Shown here: positions 49,901 to 60,175 of the stretch, one piece after another
How the letters are laid out: the number at the start of each line of letters is the position of its first letter
Position numbering within the stretch: position 1 is the first letter of the stretch
Assembly: GCF_949987515.2 (NCBI RefSeq)
Contig: NC_082693.1
Coordinates: 22,068,994-22,132,993 of the forward strand
DNA: 64,000 nucleotides
Direction of reading: 5' to 3'
From: Delphinus delphis
Taxonomy: Eukaryota > Chordata > Mammalia > Artiodactyla > Delphinidae
Translations under genes and position numbers: made by a program
The notes under the pieces: model-generated
Databases searched by the model: none
Seen by the model: only the letters and a program-made list of their open reading frames with translations
What the model was told of the DNA's origin: nothing

Positions 49901-50239
49901 AGACGTGGATGGATCTAGAGACTGACATACAGAGTGAAGTAAGCCAGAAAGAGAAAGACAAGTATCATATATTAACGCATTATGTGGAACCTAGAAAAAT
50001 GGTACACATGAACCGGTTTGCAGGGCAGAAGTTGAGACACAGATGTAGAGAACAAACGTATGGACACCAAGGGGGGAAAACCGTGGGGGGGTGGGGACGG
50101 TGGTGTGCTGAATTGGGTGATTGGGATTGACATGTATACACTGATGTGGATAAAACTGATGACTAATAAGAACCTGCTGTATAAAAAAATAAATAAAATT
50201 TAAAAATTTTTTTTAAAAAAGAAAATTTTCCAAACATAC

Positions 50240-50491
50240 TCATGAATCGTGATCTTTGTGGGGATTTCTGTCCAGAGCCTGGCATAGCGAACAGGCACCA
50301 CAGACTCCTGGGGATCCCGGTCAACATGCATGTGCAGCATAAGGCGACAAAAAGATGCTCGGAGGTCAAAGGGCAGGCTCTCATCTGACATACACCGCAG
50401 GATCAAATCAACAGAGAGCTGTGTAGAAATCTGGTTTATGGCCAGATACTGGCGATCCAAGCACATCCTTGCAAAGAGATTTAGCTGGTAC
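50240..50491 (-). CDS. ITPR2: ITPR2 exon F (donor next to an L1 insertion)
   Basis: The exon is 252 bp. One base completes the Arg from exon E, 83 residues follow from [14 protein letters not shown] to TKITIH, and it ends with two bases (GA) of a split Glu. The donor is GA|GTATGT, a good consensus. A simple read-through of the frame gives EYV, but the correct splice uses GTATGT and the Glu-Tyr is completed from exon G. An L1 target-site duplication begins only about 9 bases into the following intron, so the donor itself (+1 to +6) is intact but everything beyond about +9 has been displaced by repeat sequence. Confidence 0.95.
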
Positions 50492-50657
50492 CTTAAAAAT
50501 ATTAAACATATTACATTATTTGTCTTATCTAGATAAAATTCATAAATATTAGTATCAATCAGCATCTACTTTTATGATTCCAATATTTCCCAGTGTAGGT
50601 GATAACTGGTGTAAAACTCTTCTGGTAGTAGGTTAAGTGATCAAATGACAACACACA

Positions 50658-50867
50658 GGGCTTCCCTGGTGGCGCAGTGGTTGGGGGTCCGCCTGCCGAT
50701 GCAGGGGACATGGGTTTGTGCTCCAGTCCGGGAGGATCCCATGTGCCACGGAGAGGCTGGGCCCGTGAGCCATGGCCGCTGAGCCTGTGCGTCCGGAGCC
50801 TGTGCTCCGTGACGGGAGGGGCCACAGCAGTGAGAGGCCCGCACACCGCAAAAAAAAAAAAAAAAAA
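50658..50867 (+). mobile_element. CHR-2-type SINE
   Basis: Complete copy with a 21-base A tail region and a perfect 15-bp duplication AAATGACAACACACA at 50643-50657 and 50868-50882. It is in intron E-F, about 170 bp from the acceptor of exon F. Confidence 0.97.
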
Positions 50868-50882
50868 AAATGACAACACACA

Positions 50883-51860
50883 GATGAAATCACCTCTATG
50901 CCCATTCAGTTACAACTTCTCTTACTTGTTCCAGCAACATATATCTGGTGGAGAGTGTCATTAGGCTCTCAGTTCTCGGTTTCCTAGGTCTGCAAATACA
51001 CTAAGCCTGTAGGCTATGGACAACAGCTCACATGAAACCATGTTTCTCTGCCTTTCCCAGGCTCACTCAGCTCCAGGCTCTGGTATCTACACTCCAAGGA
51101 TAGACTCACTCAGTTCCCAAACCAAATGTGATCAATCCAAAGGCATCAGTACACTTGGATTCATCAGCCTCCGAGATCCAGAAAGCAGCCTTTGGCTTTG
51201 TAGCTGTAGCTACAGAACCCAGGGAACACAGTGAATTCTCTGCCTTTCTCAGATTCCTGTCTTTTGGGCCCAAAGTTGCCCAAGGGCTTCTGTCTTGGGT
51301 TTCCAAGCCTTAGACTCAAAAATGCCAGCTAGTTTCTTGCTCCCAATATACTGACCACCAGGAACTACCATTGAAATTTCGACTGCCATATGCCCCCGCT
51401 GAACTTTCACAGCTAAAGACACCAGTTTCTCTGAAGCCCTAGGTCTCCACATAATCACAAGTGGTATATACATAACTACCAGCTAACTTTCTCTGAGGCC
51501 ACCCCTACAACCGGATCAGCTTCCCCAACCCCAATTTCACCTCCCTCTCAACTCGATTACCTAGGTCCCAACATGTCTCTCACCTGCACCCACACCAGTC
51601 AACAAGAGGAAAAAATCCTTTGCTGCACAACAGTTCCAAACTAGTGGGAAACTAGAAAATTGCAAGTGGTATATGTGGAAAACACAGATGTTTACATTTA
51701 CTGTGAATACTTTAAATAATAATAAATATTTCAGCTACCCTAGTTCTGACACAACTTCTTAAATTTCTTCTTCATAGATACCGAACTTTTATAGATGTCA
51801 GAGAATCATCTCTCAATGAATATGTGAGACTAAGAACTACCATTCTCTACAATACTTAAC
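50883..51860. other. Intron E-F, remaining part
   Basis: GC-moderate sequence at 51000-51620 has internal near-repeats ('ctctgcctttcccaggctca' and 'ctctgcctttctcagattcc') and may be a decayed LTR, but I cannot name it. No gene. Confidence 0.4.
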
Positions 51861-52046
51861 CTGTAGTAGGTAAGAACTTCTAAATCAGCCTTGGTGCCTT
51901 CTTTGGCTTCCTGAGCAAGGTGCCTGATAGCTTTGCCGTGAGGTTCCTTGTTGCTGTCAATCCAGTAGAGCCAAACTTCTTCCTCATCAATGTCATCTGA
52001 AAGGATGGCGCTCTCCATGGGGTTGTCTCCTTGCATTGAGACCAGC
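51861..52046 (-). CDS. ITPR2: ITPR2 exon E
   Basis: The exon is 186 bp. One base completes the Lys from exon D, 61 residues follow from LVSMQGDNPMES to LEVLTYY, and it ends with two bases of a split Arg. The acceptor is TTTCAAG and the donor is CAG|GTTAAG. It carries the acidic run SDDIDEEEVWLYW and the surface stretch DSNKEPHGKAIRHLAQ, both characteristic of IP3 receptors. The 5' edge follows a short pyrimidine-containing tract in the 116-bp intron D-E. Confidence 0.95.
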
Positions 52047-52162
52047 CTTGAAATAAATAACACACACAAAATCTATGAACAAGCTCATTCAGAAACATGA
52101 TAAGGAACTGTACTGCTTACAAATAATGAACAGGATAGGATGTCTCCATCCTCTGGGCTTAC

Positions 52163-52282
52163 TTAGTTTGAATGAGAATATCTGCATTGCCTGGGCTCAG
52201 CATAAATTTGCAGATGAGTTCTTGAGTTACAGGTATAGCCGTGGTATTAGACACACAGAGATCTGATAAATAATCCAAAAAC
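52163..52282 (-). CDS. ITPR2: ITPR2 exon D
   Basis: The exon is 120 bp. One base completes the Arg from exon C, then 39 residues follow from [12 protein letters not shown] to ADILIQT, then two bases (AA) of a split Lys. The acceptor is TTGTCAG and the donor is AA|GTAAGC. The motif [17 protein letters not shown] is typical of the family's suppressor/coupling helical region. Only a 116-bp intron separates it from exon E. Confidence 0.95.
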
Positions 52283-52754
52283 CTGACAAGAGAAAAAATT
52301 AAATTGATCATTAACAAAAAGCATCTTATAAAATCATACCCCCAAATATACTTTGAGATATAATGAAACTGACTTTCTAGATATATTTTTAATATTATTT
52401 CCATGCAACATTTTTCTAATGTGTTGCGTATCTACCGCACCATTAGAAACAAATTAAATATCCAATTATTTGTATTTAGGACAAATCTTGTTTCCAAAAA
52501 TGATATGTTTGCTTTTATTTATTTGGTGATAGTCATCCCACAGCACTGTGACTTGTTATATTTACAACATCAAAACAAAGCCAGATCAAGGCTAATGTTG
52601 TACTGAGTAAAACAGACATACAGCACATACTTAATCAACATGAATATGGCCTGGTCAAGTCTGAGGCCCAATTCTACCTTCTAACACTTATTTGCTTGCT
52701 AAGTAAGAAAATTTTGTCAATCTGCTTGACATTTCTGCATTCATTTCTCCCAGA

Positions 52755-52930
52755 TAAGGCAGCATGGTATAAGAGACAGGGTACTTGGTGCAGAGTCAGA
52801 AACTCTAAATTCTGTTCCTAGTTGGTCTCTAGGCTTCTATTTTCTCATCTCTAAAATGTGGATAATATTATACGACCAGTGTACTTCATGAGAATGTGCA
52901 AGGGTTTAAATGAGGCAATGTATTGAATTG
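52755..52930 (+). mobile_element. MIR SINE
   Basis: 'gcagcatggtataagagaca', 'ttttctcatctctaaaatgt' and 'gtttaaatgaggcaatg' follow the MIR order. Confidence 0.8.
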
Positions 52931-53189
52931 AATGAAATATGAATATATTTTGAAAAACTATGGGGTACTATAAAAACACAAGTTATCAGAGTGAAAATCA
53001 ATTACACTTAAATATGTCTATAAAGGGTTTTGATCTCCTATAATAACTGTTTATGGTACATAATTATTATAGCAATAAGCCCAACACTGTTTTGTCCATG
53101 AAACAAGTCGAACTTTAAAAAAGTTCTAAAAATAAAGCAAAAAGCCACAGTCCCCACAAGAAAAGAATACTGCATGAACCACTTCAAAC

Positions 53190-53362
53190 CTTGGCTCCCG
53201 ATTTCTCCTGAGTAAACTAACAAATGTTTCTATTTCTTTTGCTGTGATGTGTTTCTCTAGTAGTTTTCTGTTGTTGTGCAACAAAGCTGTGATGGTATCT
53301 TCTGCCAAAATATCATAGCCAATCTGGGATTGCATGACACAGAAATTCTTAGCAATATATTC
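53190..53362 (-). CDS. ITPR2: ITPR2 exon C
   Basis: The exon is 173 bp. It begins in phase 0 with EYIAKNF and ends with two bases (AG) of a split Arg codon. It encodes 57 whole residues including [18 protein letters not shown] and [16 protein letters not shown]. The acceptor is TTTGTAG and the donor is AAG|GTTTGA, a weaker donor that lacks the usual +4/+5 bases. It continues directly from exon B into the helical RIH-type region behind the ligand core. The sequence is almost identical to the known mammalian type 2 protein as recalled. Confidence 0.95.
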
Positions 53363-55107
53363 CTACAAAGGAGAAAGACTGTCAGAACGCACTGACAAAC
53401 AGCTCAAAAATAACAAGTTCTATTAGGGTCAGCAACATTGATTAATTTATTCATAACAGAAAACTCGCTAAAAATTATTGTTAAAGAAGAGCAAATAATT
53501 CTTTAGTAAATAGGATATCTGAGGAAGGAAATGGAAATCTATTCGCATATACCTCATTCAAATTATAACAGAAAATTACGTGCCTAGTAATAATTTTTCA
53601 TACGGGTGCTTACACTCTTACAAGTGAGAAAAACAAAAATAAACTGAGTTAAAATGACAATTTTTTATGACATGTTAAGAAATGATTTCACCAGTATAAC
53701 AGACGCCTTTCTTCGAACACTCACTAGGAGCTATAACCTAGGATTCTGGCATAATTATAGAAACAAAAATGATTCTTTGACATTTGGTTCATGAAGCATG
53801 AGCTCTATACCATTACATGATGATCCCAGGTGAACTTAGCTGATTTCCTTTTTGTACATATACCACAATGACCTATTAAATCTCTTTAAAATAATGATAA
53901 AATTTCACAGCACTTTTTGTCTTTAAAAAGCATCCAACAAGATAATGTGATTGATCACTTTATTGATCAGATCCATTCATCCAAGACATATTTCTGAAAA
54001 GCCATTCCAGGTAGTTTGCAAGACTAGGGATGCAGCAGTAAGACAGATAAGCTCCCATAGAGCTTACATCCTAGTGAGAAGGGGCAGTCAATGAGGTAGT
54101 AAATAGGATCATTTTACATGTTGAGAAGTGAAATGAAACAAACAGAGGGATGGGAAAAGGTGACAACTTGAGATGGGGTAGACTCTTGAAGAGGGGACAT
54201 TTGCCCTATGATAGAAGTGATGGAAATGATAAAAAAAAAAAAAGGAGGCAGCCGTGGGGAGAGAAGCCATCGAGCAGTGGGAGTACCAAGTGGAAGGCTC
54301 TATAATGGCGGAACCCAGTCTTCGGAGTTCTGTAAACACAAGATGGCCATTGTGGCTGCAGTACAGCGAGCGAGCAGAAAGCAAGAGCTGACGTGGCAGG
54401 TGAGGCCCTTGCGAGCCACGGTGAACACAGAAACATTCATTCTTAGAGCAAGAGAAAGCCACTGGCGAGCTTCCCTCATGCATGGTTCCATCTGCTCCTT
54501 CTTCCCACCACCTCGCCTCTCTGCCGAGCCACGTCTCAGCCAACCACAGCACTGGTAAGCTTAACCCCATCCACAACCCAAAGTTTTCACTTCAATGTCT
54601 TGGAGGTTCTCCTTGGGGATTTTTTCTATGATGGGAAAATCTATTGATTAGAAAGTGCTTTTGCCTTAAGATTTACTGGAACCTACCTGTTCCTTGAAAA
54701 TGCTACTGGTTACGCAAATCTCATTATATTCTACGCAGCAATTCTGTGGCCTTTTTCAAAATGATGGTTTTGTATATTGGGTACCAGTTGTAAAGTAAAT
54801 GTCTTTTATTAGTGTATCATTTTAAAGATATGTATTAATTTATACACTCGTACGACTATGGTAATCAGACCCCGATATAAGGCAAACCTCCAGATGTTTG
54901 ATAAATAGATCAAGATGTCAGTAAATAATCAAACGAAATTAGAGGTGTCTCCAAATTCTATAAATAACAATAAACAGAAATTCAACATGAAAGACTTGGG
55001 TTAGTACTAAATCACAAAAGAATTCCCTATTAGGACTCTACAAAATATAGGTGAGGATAAAGGAGAAGAAGGAATTATGAAGAAAGTAGAAAGTCTTTCT
55101 GCTCATG
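53363..55107. other. Intron B-C, right of exon C
   Basis: Mostly unique. The part 53985-54250 ('gcttacatcctagtgagaag') resembles an old dispersed mammalian repeat that I cannot name. Open frames at 54109-54576 look non-coding. Confidence 0.45.
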
Positions 55108-55449
55108 CTTTATTTTTATTATTATTATTATTTATTTTTGGCTCCATTGGGTCTTCGTTGTTGCACACAGGCTTTCTCTAGTTGCAGTGAGCTCTTCACT
55201 GCAGTGCGTGGGCTTCTCATTGCGGTGGCTTCTCTTGTTGCGGAGCGTGGGCTCTAGGCATGCGGGCTTCAGTACTTGCGGCATGTGGGCTCAGTAGTTG
55301 TGGCTCACGGGCTCTAGAGCGCAGGCTCAGTAGTTGTGGCTCACAGGCTTAGTTGCTCCGCGGCATGTGGGATCTTCCTGGACCAGGTCTCAAACCCGTG
55401 TCCCCTGCATTGGCAGGTGGATTCTTAACCACTGCACCACCAGGGAAGT
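55108..55449 (-). mobile_element. CHR-1-type SINE
   Basis: Complete reverse copy with (ATT)n-rich tail complement at 55108-55138, repeated GTAGTTGTGGCTCACGGGCT wording and head ACCAGGGAAGTC. Confidence 0.93.
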
Positions 55450-56311
55450 CACTCCTCAGGACACCAGGCATGGGAGTCCCCAGCTTAGACAGGGAGGAGT
55501 GAGAAAGAACTTTGTGCCAGACCTCGAGGGACTGGGAAAAGACACCAGTTGAGACATGCTGCCTGGACAATCTACTAGGTACTAGCAGAACAGCCAAACC
55601 AAGGATATCCGGTGCTGAAGCACAGGGCAGTGCTATGGAAAGCGGGTCCACAGGACCCTCCCAAAGACTGAGTGTAACGGAGGACACACACATTAGGGGG
55701 TCCCATGGTTCTGAGGGTACCAGGTAAACCCTGTAGACCTATTGATTTTTTCAGTTAATTCAATCTCTCTCATAGACTACTGCATGTACTGTGGCGTGCA
55801 GGCCTGTCTAGCAAAGTAGATCTTTCTAGGCCCGAGAAGGGAAATGAGGCCACAGAGTGACCGCCAGTCCCACCGCCATCCCTGACCTCCGCTGAATAAC
55901 ATGGCCCTGGTATCTGGGGCTTCTCGGAAGCTGACTCTCTGAGTGCTGTCATTTGACGTTCTGGAACTTAATTTTCCTTCCAATAAAACAACATAACTTT
56001 ACCTACATTACCTTGCCATCTTAAAGGAATGCAATGAAGTTGGGAAAAACAATTCCAATGACAAGCATTTTCAATTGGGAGGAAAAATGTTTATAACTAG
56101 GATTATATTAAAAAGCATTTAAGAATCTGTTTATATTATCTGCTTCCTCACTCTTGTCCTTGTCAAATTATTTATCTTCTGGTTAATCTGTTTTACATAT
56201 TCTTTTTAGACTTTTTCTTAATCTTTAAACTGAATTTCAAAAAAAATGTATTTTCACACTTTTTTTTAAAGCAATTTTTTTTTCTTGCCAAATAACTTTT
56301 AGACTACTTTC
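55450..56311. other. Intron B-C, unique part
   Basis: No recognised gene or repeat. Confidence 0.45.
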
Positions 56312-56515
56312 GAGGCAGTACTATGATTATTAGGACCCTGGGTTTGAATACTGGCTCCAGTCAAAACTGTGTATTCTTTGGCAATTTATTTAACCTCTCT
56401 GTGCCTCAGTTCTTCATCTTAACCCAGTATTAACCAAGTTATGTTGTGAAAAGTGCTTAGAACTGAACCCGGTAAAATGTTAGCACTCAGTAAATACTAC
56501 TAACTATTCCCAAAT
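56312..56515 (+). mobile_element. MIR SINE
   Basis: MIR order from 'ggaccctgggtttgaatact' through 'taacctctctgtgcctcagt' to 'gttagcactcagtaaatact'. Well preserved. Confidence 0.88.
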
Positions 56516-57487
56516 AACCTGCAGCCTCCAGGCCTGACAACCTAGCCCCTCCATGGCTCAGCCCTACCTGCCTTCCCAGCTTTCTCTTACAGCATCCTTC
56601 CCCATGGACCAAACTCATCAGTGAAGTTTACAAACTATGTACTCATCTCTCCAACTGGCTAAGAGAAACATGGGACACTAATACACCAAACGATAATTAA
56701 CTGAAAGCAATGTTATATTCAGCAAATGTGTATTATTGAGCACATTGCAAAATATTATATATATTTTAAGACAAAACTGAGACTTAAAAGAAACTTCACT
56801 TGCAGTTGGGAACTTTTAGCTATATCCCTGGACACACCTGGGTTCCCTGTCCTCCACAGTTAGGAATGTCTTGGGATGAAAGTGCCCTTTCTAGGATCCA
56901 TCATTCTCTTTTCAGAAATATCTCTTCACTAAAATGCTTGTTCCCATACAATTTCTGAAAATGATTTTCATCCAACCCAAATGCTTCTTCTCCAAGTGCT
57001 CTTCCTGGGTTCCCCCAGCTGAGCTCCTCTCTCTCCTGAATTCCCACAATGCTCTCCTATCTCTCCTGTCCCCTCTATGCCTCTACCTTATGTTTCAGAT
57101 GTACATGTCATACCTTTTCCACCAGACAATGAATTCTTTGGCCTACACACAGCGATTTGGTACTGCACATGCTCCTGGAAATGCCAAAAAATGTCTCATT
57201 CATCTTTACATAACATATCCAGCATGGCTCCTGCCCAGCAGGAGCTAATACCATGCACATACAAGGACTTAGACATCCTCCCCTGACAATTCTAACTTTA
57301 CATGGAAGAATAAATACATATGTCAGCTCAATTACATTTTAAGTCATTTTTGTGTGTTGCCGATATAAAACATTGCATTGCAAAGCAGAATTTCCCGTTC
57401 CTATTTAAATGTCTTAGAACAGTTACCAAAGAACTTTGCCCATACTTTAGATATTAAACAGAGGTAAAAAGGAGAGCCACCCTCCAC
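56516..57487. other. Intron B-C, left of exon B
   Basis: A pyrimidine-rich part at 56970-57190 may be a diverged L2 3' end. No gene. Confidence 0.4.
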
Positions 57488-57649
57488 CTGATTTTTCCGG
57501 TAGTCCTGCTGTGAATGTCTCAGCACACGGTAGCACAGCCTCAGCATGTACTTGTAGGGGGCATATCTTTGATCCCCCAGATCTTCAAGTCTCAGCATTG
57601 AGCCTTCTCCGGCTTTCTCCTTAAAGGGTGCTTTCAGAATCCCAAATAC
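57488..57649 (-). CDS. ITPR2: ITPR2 exon B (IP3-binding core, second half)
   Basis: The exon is 162 bp, phase 0 to 0, encoding 54 residues from VFGILKAPF to DYRKNQ. The acceptor is TGTTAG and the donor is CAG|GTGGAG. The final YRK triplet matches rat type 1 Y567, R568 and K569, three further IP3-contact residues. The exon has eight residues between APF and MLRL; as I recall it, type 1 has seven, which accounts for a one-residue offset in numbering and supports type 2. The segment [17 protein letters not shown] lies in the alpha-helical half of the ligand core. Confidence 0.95.
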
Positions 57650-59130
57650 CTAACAGGAAAAAAAAACAACCGCTTATTCTGATGAATGGAGGTGCACGTT
57701 TTGCAACATTGCAATAAACAGTGTGTTTTATTACACTGACTGGAAAACACTTTTGTAATATTTGAATAGAATTAACGTAAAGTAAAAAATAAAAAAGATT
57801 TTTTTAGGATACAAGACCAACATATTAACGGACAGAAAAATACTGCTAAGAGGATTCCCTAAATTGAATGACGAAAAATATTTAAATAAAATGCTTAATT
57901 TTGTTTAGAAATTCTATTGTATTAAAATAAAAATATAAAGATGTTAGGTTGTACCAAGTTACATGAACATATTCAGATGAACTAAAATATAGTTTGATTT
58001 CGATAGGCTTTATAATTCTATTATTTTCTATAACTTTCTAGAATCAAAATAATATAAGGAAAATATTTACTTTTCATCTGAAACTGACATCAAAAAACTG
58101 CCTCCAAATATTGCTTTTAAACCTCTTCATAAAAGAATTAGTTTATTGTTTCTATACATAAAGATGTGGCCAAATCAATGAATGCATAAGCATTCAAAAT
58201 AAATAAGGAGCCATATGGGCAGCTAGTGATACCCAGTGACTCAGATTCTTCTTGTAAGAAGATTAGCAGTGGGAAGTATTTAAAAATCACCAAGGAACAT
58301 AATTCTTTTAGGCAGCAAGACAGCAGGTAGGATCACCTGGAGATGAACTGGTAGGATAAGCAAATTGTTTATGAAAGAGCAACTAGGCAAAGATATGAGG
58401 AGTCATACAAGAAAGCGAAACGGAATGGAATTATCCTTTGTAGTTCATGAAATATAACATGAATTAAAGTTTCTTCAGTAATTCTATATTCACTAAACCT
58501 TGAATTTTATTATCTATAATACTAAAGTAAAATGTTTGACATATGTTGGTTGAAATAATATTAATAAATCATTCAAGGTCCTAAAAGTCCTTGAAATCAA
58601 ATGTTTTATACAAAAGAAATGCTAATGTCAGAAAAGGCTTTCTCTCATTAGATTTACAACCTTTACTTTCTTTGAGAAAAATGTTGATTTTATATACTCA
58701 GACAATCAGCTATAGAATATTAATTGACAATATGTCTACTGTCTTCCTTTCCCAACTCCACAAGAACATGTATATCAACAACATAAATTTTATTTAAGTA
58801 TCTTCCTTCAGTCCACAATTAATGCATGAAGGTAGGCATGTCCAAATGTGCATATTATTAAGGAGTAAATTAATTTACTGGCATGTTATGAACAATTTCA
58901 GGAAGACATAGCATAGAAGCAGCTCTAGACTTTCATGGAAAAAACCAGAATACCGTATAGAGCACTTGGGAGCTGATGAATAGACTGCCCTACTTTTCGA
59001 AGGAAGAAAGGGAAAAAAGTAGGAACCAAATGGAGATGGCAGCTTTCAAGTTCCCCTGGAAACTGTACTTAAAAAAGCATTACAGCATATTTTCTGGAGA
59101 CAGTCTGACCACGGAGGTTTTTAAAGGTCT
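57650..59130. other. Intron A-B, unique part
   Basis: AT-rich intron without a recognised feature. Confidence 0.55.
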
Positions 59131-59603
59131 GTGATAGGCTGTCTCCAAGATGGCCCCCAATGATCCCTGCCTCCTGGAATTATACTCGTATGGAATACTG
59201 TCTTCTTGACTGTGGGCTGGATTTATGGACTCACTTCTAACTAAGAAACAAGGTAGAAATGATGAGATGTTACTTCTAAGATTAGGTTACAAGAAAACTA
59301 TGGCCTCCATCTGAAGGCCCTCTCTTGCTCTGTCCTGGATCTCTCACTTCTAAGGAAAGCAAACTGCCGGCTCTTGAGGCAGCCCTGTGCGGAGGTCCAT
59401 GCCAGTGAGCTGGAAAGTGAATCCTCTCCCATTTGAGCGTCGAGGTGACTGCAGTCCAGCCAACACCTTGATTGCAGCCTGTGAAACACCCTGAGCAAGA
59501 ACTGTCCACCCCCAGATTCCTAATCTGCAGAAACTGTAAGTATCTGCTTTGCGACACTAAGTTTTCGGGTAACTTGTTACACATCAATAGATAACGAATA
59601 CAA
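59131..59603 (+). mobile_element. MaLR/MLT1-like LTR
   Basis: 'ctccaagatggcccccaatg', 'ttctaagattaggttacaag', 'gcagaaactgtaagtatctg' and 'ctaagttttcgggtaacttg' align with the LTR at 43010-43735 but with one copy of the 102-bp unit. No coding content; family name tentative. Confidence 0.7.
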
Positions 59604-59668
59604 GAACTTTCCTGATACTATAATTCAAAAAGATAAAATATGAAAAATTAGTACATGGAAACATTCAC

Positions 59669-59810
59669 CTGTGCCAATATGTTTTGTTCCCTCATTAACT
59701 TCTGACGTTCTCGGTTTGGCTTGGTGATTACCACATCCAGAACGTCTTGTCCATTGTTAGGTACATCAGCAACAAAGAAGATAAGGTCTTCCAATAATTT
59801 GGTCACAAAC
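59669..59810 (-). CDS. ITPR2: ITPR2 exon A (IP3-binding core, first half)
   Basis: The exon is 142 bp. It starts with the third base of a split Arg codon and ends on a complete Gln codon. It encodes 47 whole residues beginning FVTKLLEDL and ending NILAQ. The acceptor reads ATGATAG before the exon and the donor is CAG|GTGAAT. The motif [11 protein letters not shown] carries the basic residues equivalent to rat type 1 R504, K508 and R511, which hold the phosphates of IP3 (known for the family); all three are present. The next exon joins in phase 0. Upstream exons, which would carry the rest of the core and the MIR domains, lie beyond 64000. Confidence 0.95.
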
Positions 59811-60175
59811 CTATCATAAAACAAAAAGGAAACATTATGGTGTGCTTAATTTTGGAAATGTATTTAAATAAACACTAAGAACTAAAATACTAGGAAAGTG
59901 AAAGTATTTTATAATAATTATTTAATTAACAAAATACCTAATGCAGTTAATATTTACTTAAATCTTTATGAAGAGCATACCTTTTTCAGTTACTCCAACC
60001 CGACCCCACCTCCACCTCTAATCAAATATCTGGAAACACAACTATGAAATAAAACCCTGTGAGTCCCAAAAACAGATGTGTTGAGAGCATTTCACCTATC
60101 CACAGATGCTCTTCCATGACTGATTACCAAAGAAGAGTATTTCTGCTTTAAGGGAGAACAGCTAAACTAAATTCC
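59811..60175. other. Intron upstream of exon A, unique part
   Basis: Includes the acceptor of exon A; nothing else recognised. Confidence 0.6.

Larger units (their letters stand above)
45043..50218 (+). mobile_element. Near full-length L1 with ORF1 and ORF2 remnants
   Basis: It begins in the L1 5' UTR and ends with an AT-rich tail. Flanking near-perfect 13-bp duplications AAGAAATTTTTCC (45030-45042) and AAGAAAATTTTCC (50219-50231) differ at one base. It carries ORF1 and ORF2 remnants, a 107-bp internal deletion at about 49152 and a CHR-2 SINE at 47468. It lies antisense to ITPR2 and fills most of intron F-G; its right end is next to the exon F donor. Length without the SINE and its duplication is about 4.95 kb. 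Confidence 0.93.
3154..59810 (-). other. ITPR2: ITPR2 gene, internal portion (13 exons A-M and their introns)
   Basis: Inositol 1,4,5-trisphosphate receptor type 2 is a tetrameric IP3-gated Ca2+ release channel of the endoplasmic reticulum; the full protein is about 2,700 residues. The exons here, lettered A to M in transcript order, give 684 continuous residues with all 12 internal introns GT-AG and all split codons restored. The assembled segment corresponds roughly to residues 472-1155. It contains the contact residues equivalent to rat type 1 R504, K508, R511 (exon A) and Y567, R568, K569 (exon B), then armadillo/RIH-type helical repeats of the coupling region. Type 2 is chosen over types 1 and 3 from type-specific stretches, for example the acidic tail of exon M and one extra residue in exon B before MLRL. 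The promoter, MIR domains, channel pore and 3' UTR lie outside the window. No frameshift or premature stop was seen, so the gene looks functional. Confidence 0.96.

Noticed and set aside
54109..54576. 155-residue minus-strand open frame
   Set aside because: Low-complexity and polypyrimidine-driven (FFFFYHFHHFYHR), no splice or family support, overlapping an opposite frame of 116 residues.
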